From Bacillota bacterium (lineage in GTDB: Bacteria; Bacillota; Clostridia; Acetivibrionales; DSM-1351): a stretch of 7,640 nucleotides of DNA. The stretch spans positions 1 through 7,640 of the forward strand of contig JAEZIV010000173.1 of NCBI GenBank assembly GCA_023436515.1. Direction: 5' to 3'. Positions 6,836 to 7,640 of this stretch are shown here, one piece after another (position 1 is the stretch's first letter; the number at the start of each line of letters is the position of its first letter). Both the position numbers and the translations under genes were made by a program. The notes beneath the pieces are model-generated. The model made no database searches. It had not been told where the DNA came from and saw only the letters and a program-made list of their open reading frames with translations.

Positions 6836-6902
6836 CGCATAAGAAAGAACACCTTCCAGCTTAGTATAAGACCATTATACATTAAGCTTAGAAAGTGTTC
6901 TT
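6836..6902 (-). terminator. Long hairpin behind the AraC gene, probable terminator
   Basis: Arms between 6902 and 6845 fold on the minus strand into about 25 bp in four blocks: AAGAACAC/GTGTTCTT, a 5-bp block with two G-U pairs, AGCTTA/TAAGCT and GTATAA/TTATAC. Small bulges of 1 and 2 bases interrupt it and the loop is 5 bases. The stem ends in TTCTT and is followed by TCTT, a moderate T-rich tract. It starts about 24 bases after the AraC stop, which suits a terminator separating the regulator from leuC. It is longer and more AT-rich than most terminators, so a regulatory role in the leu leader is an alternative. Confidence 0.6.
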
Positions 6903-6925
6903 CATGATAATTACCGTTATCCTTA

Positions 6926-7640
6926 TTAATTATGAATGTTTTTTGACGAGTTCCGGTACTGCATGGGGGTCATATTGGTCTGTTTTTTAAACATGTCATT
7001 GAACCTTTGCTGATTGGAGAATCCTACGCTGTGGGCTATTTCACCAATCTTCAGGTCGGTCTCCACCAGCAGCTCGCAGGAGCGCTTTATCCTTATATTG
7101 AGAAGATATTGCATTGGGCTCATACCGGTATCTTCCTTGAAGGCCCTTGTAAAATAGCTCGGGCTTAGGAATACGTATTTTGCTATGTCGGTTATGGATA
7201 TTTCTCTCTCATAGTTGTTATGGACATACTGTATGGCTGCCTGCATCAATTCTTTGATTTTGGGGCTTTTATTTTTTATGCTGTTTTCCCACTCTGCTTT
7301 CAGGGCTCTGGATATAAGCACAAAGAGTTCCATGAGCATCAGGTATTCCAGCAGATCGCTTCCGAACTGGTCGCTTACCTTTTCTCTGAGTATCCTGTTA
7401 AGCAAAACAATTATGTCATTTTTCTGACTTACCTTAAGCTTTATGAAAGCCCCTGAGTCTCTACCGCTTACAAAGTTTATGAAATCTTCAAGAGAGGTCT
7501 CCGACATAGCCAGATTTGACTGGTTCATAAACTTAAAATATAGAACTATAAAGTCGCAGCCCCCATCAGCGGTGACCTCCAGCTTATGATGCTGGTGGGG
7601 CTTAATAATAACTATGTCATTGGAGCCCACTGTCTCTACC
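6926..7640 (-). CDS. AraC-family transcriptional regulator (N-terminus cut by window edge)
   Basis: A DNA-binding regulator with 237 residues visible. The C-terminal ~105 residues form the AraC/XylS domain with two helix-turn-helix units: the first around ISITDIAKYVFLSPSYFTRAF, where S-x-x-YF-R-x-FK is diagnostic, the second around KIGEIAHSVGFSNQQRFNDMF, ending in the family signature MTPMQYR. The visible N-terminal part contains GSNDIVIIKPHQHHKL, the end of a cupin-like ligand-binding barrel. A GTG at 7630 could serve as a start, but the frame stays open to the window edge and that GTG falls inside the cupin fold, so the true start most likely lies beyond 7640. Family length of about 280-300 residues supports this. 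A hairpin separates it from leuC. Its ligand cannot be read from the sequence; many relatives control sugar use. Confidence 0.9.
   Translation of the reverse strand, partial: VETVGSNDIVIIKPHQHHKLEVTADGGCDFIVLYFKFMNQSNLAMSETSLEDFINFVSGRDSGAFIKLKVSQKNDIIVLLNRILREKVSDQFGSDLLEYLMLMELFVLISRALKAEWENSIKNKSPKIKELMQAAIQYVHNNYEREISITDIAKYVFLSPSYFTRAFKEDTGMSPMQYLLNIRIKRSCELLVETDLKIGEIAHSVGFSNQQRFNDMFKKQTNMTPMQYRNSSKNIHN

Noticed and set aside
6770..6840. Two overlapping 11-codon reading frames on the minus strand in the leuC leader (6840-6805 and 6805-6770, joined by TAATG), considered as a leucine leader peptide.
   Set aside because: Each holds only one Leu codon, neither has a well-spaced ribosome site, and no terminator/antiterminator pair follows them. 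Chance is the simplest reading.
6890..6915. CodY-like box AATTATCATGAAGAA near the AraC stop.
   Set aside because: Only about 9 of 15 positions fit the CodY consensus and the right half is wrong.
6662..6925. A leucine T-box riboswitch upstream of leuC.
   Set aside because: I found no T-box core (TGG-ACC-GCG type antiterminator sequence) and no Stem I signature in the leader.

Overview
The window looks like chromosome of a spore-forming Clostridia member, possibly related to Ruminiclostridium or Clostridium cluster III. That placement is an inference. It rests on the moderate-to-low GC content, strong AGGAGG-type ribosome binding sites, short AT-rich spacers, and a combination of cyanophycin genes, the ~419/163-residue form of isopropylmalate isomerase and an AraC-type regulator. 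All genes but one are on the minus strand, so they read from high to low coordinates.

Left part (1-2251, minus): a small two-helix membrane protein gene (2251-2018) is followed by cphB, cyanophycinase (1916-1050), and cphA, cyanophycin synthetase (997 to the window edge, N-terminal 332 residues only). CphA polymerises Asp and Arg into the nitrogen store multi-L-arginyl-poly-L-aspartate. CphB cuts it back to beta-Asp-Arg dipeptides. The genes are collinear with spacers of about 100 and 52 bases, so one transcript is plausible. CphB matches the Synechocystis enzyme in catalytic residue spacing.

Centre (2252-3599): a divergent intergenic region carries a near-consensus vegetative promoter reading right into a secreted or membrane-anchored VanY-type D,D-carboxypeptidase (2439-3488). 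A weaker, sporulation-type promoter candidate reads left toward the small membrane gene. The carboxypeptidase gene converges on the leu operon, and a hairpin with a T-tract on the minus strand (3511-3548) separates them.

Right part (3600-7640, minus): an AraC-family regulator truncated by the window edge (7640-6926) is followed by a strong hairpin and a 264-base leader, then leuC (6661-5402), leuD (5237-4746) and leuB (4670-3600). LeuCD isomerises 2-isopropylmalate to 3-isopropylmalate and LeuB oxidises it to the leucine precursor. leuA is not in the window. The leuC leader has two clear hairpins but no T-box or leucine-rich leader peptide, and the leuC-leuD gap is unusually long, with a structured element and a possible internal promoter.

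I see no mobile element, CRISPR array, tRNA or rRNA. The enzymes are known families. The least explained material is the non-coding DNA: the leuC leader, the leuC-leuD gap and the region upstream of the small membrane gene.
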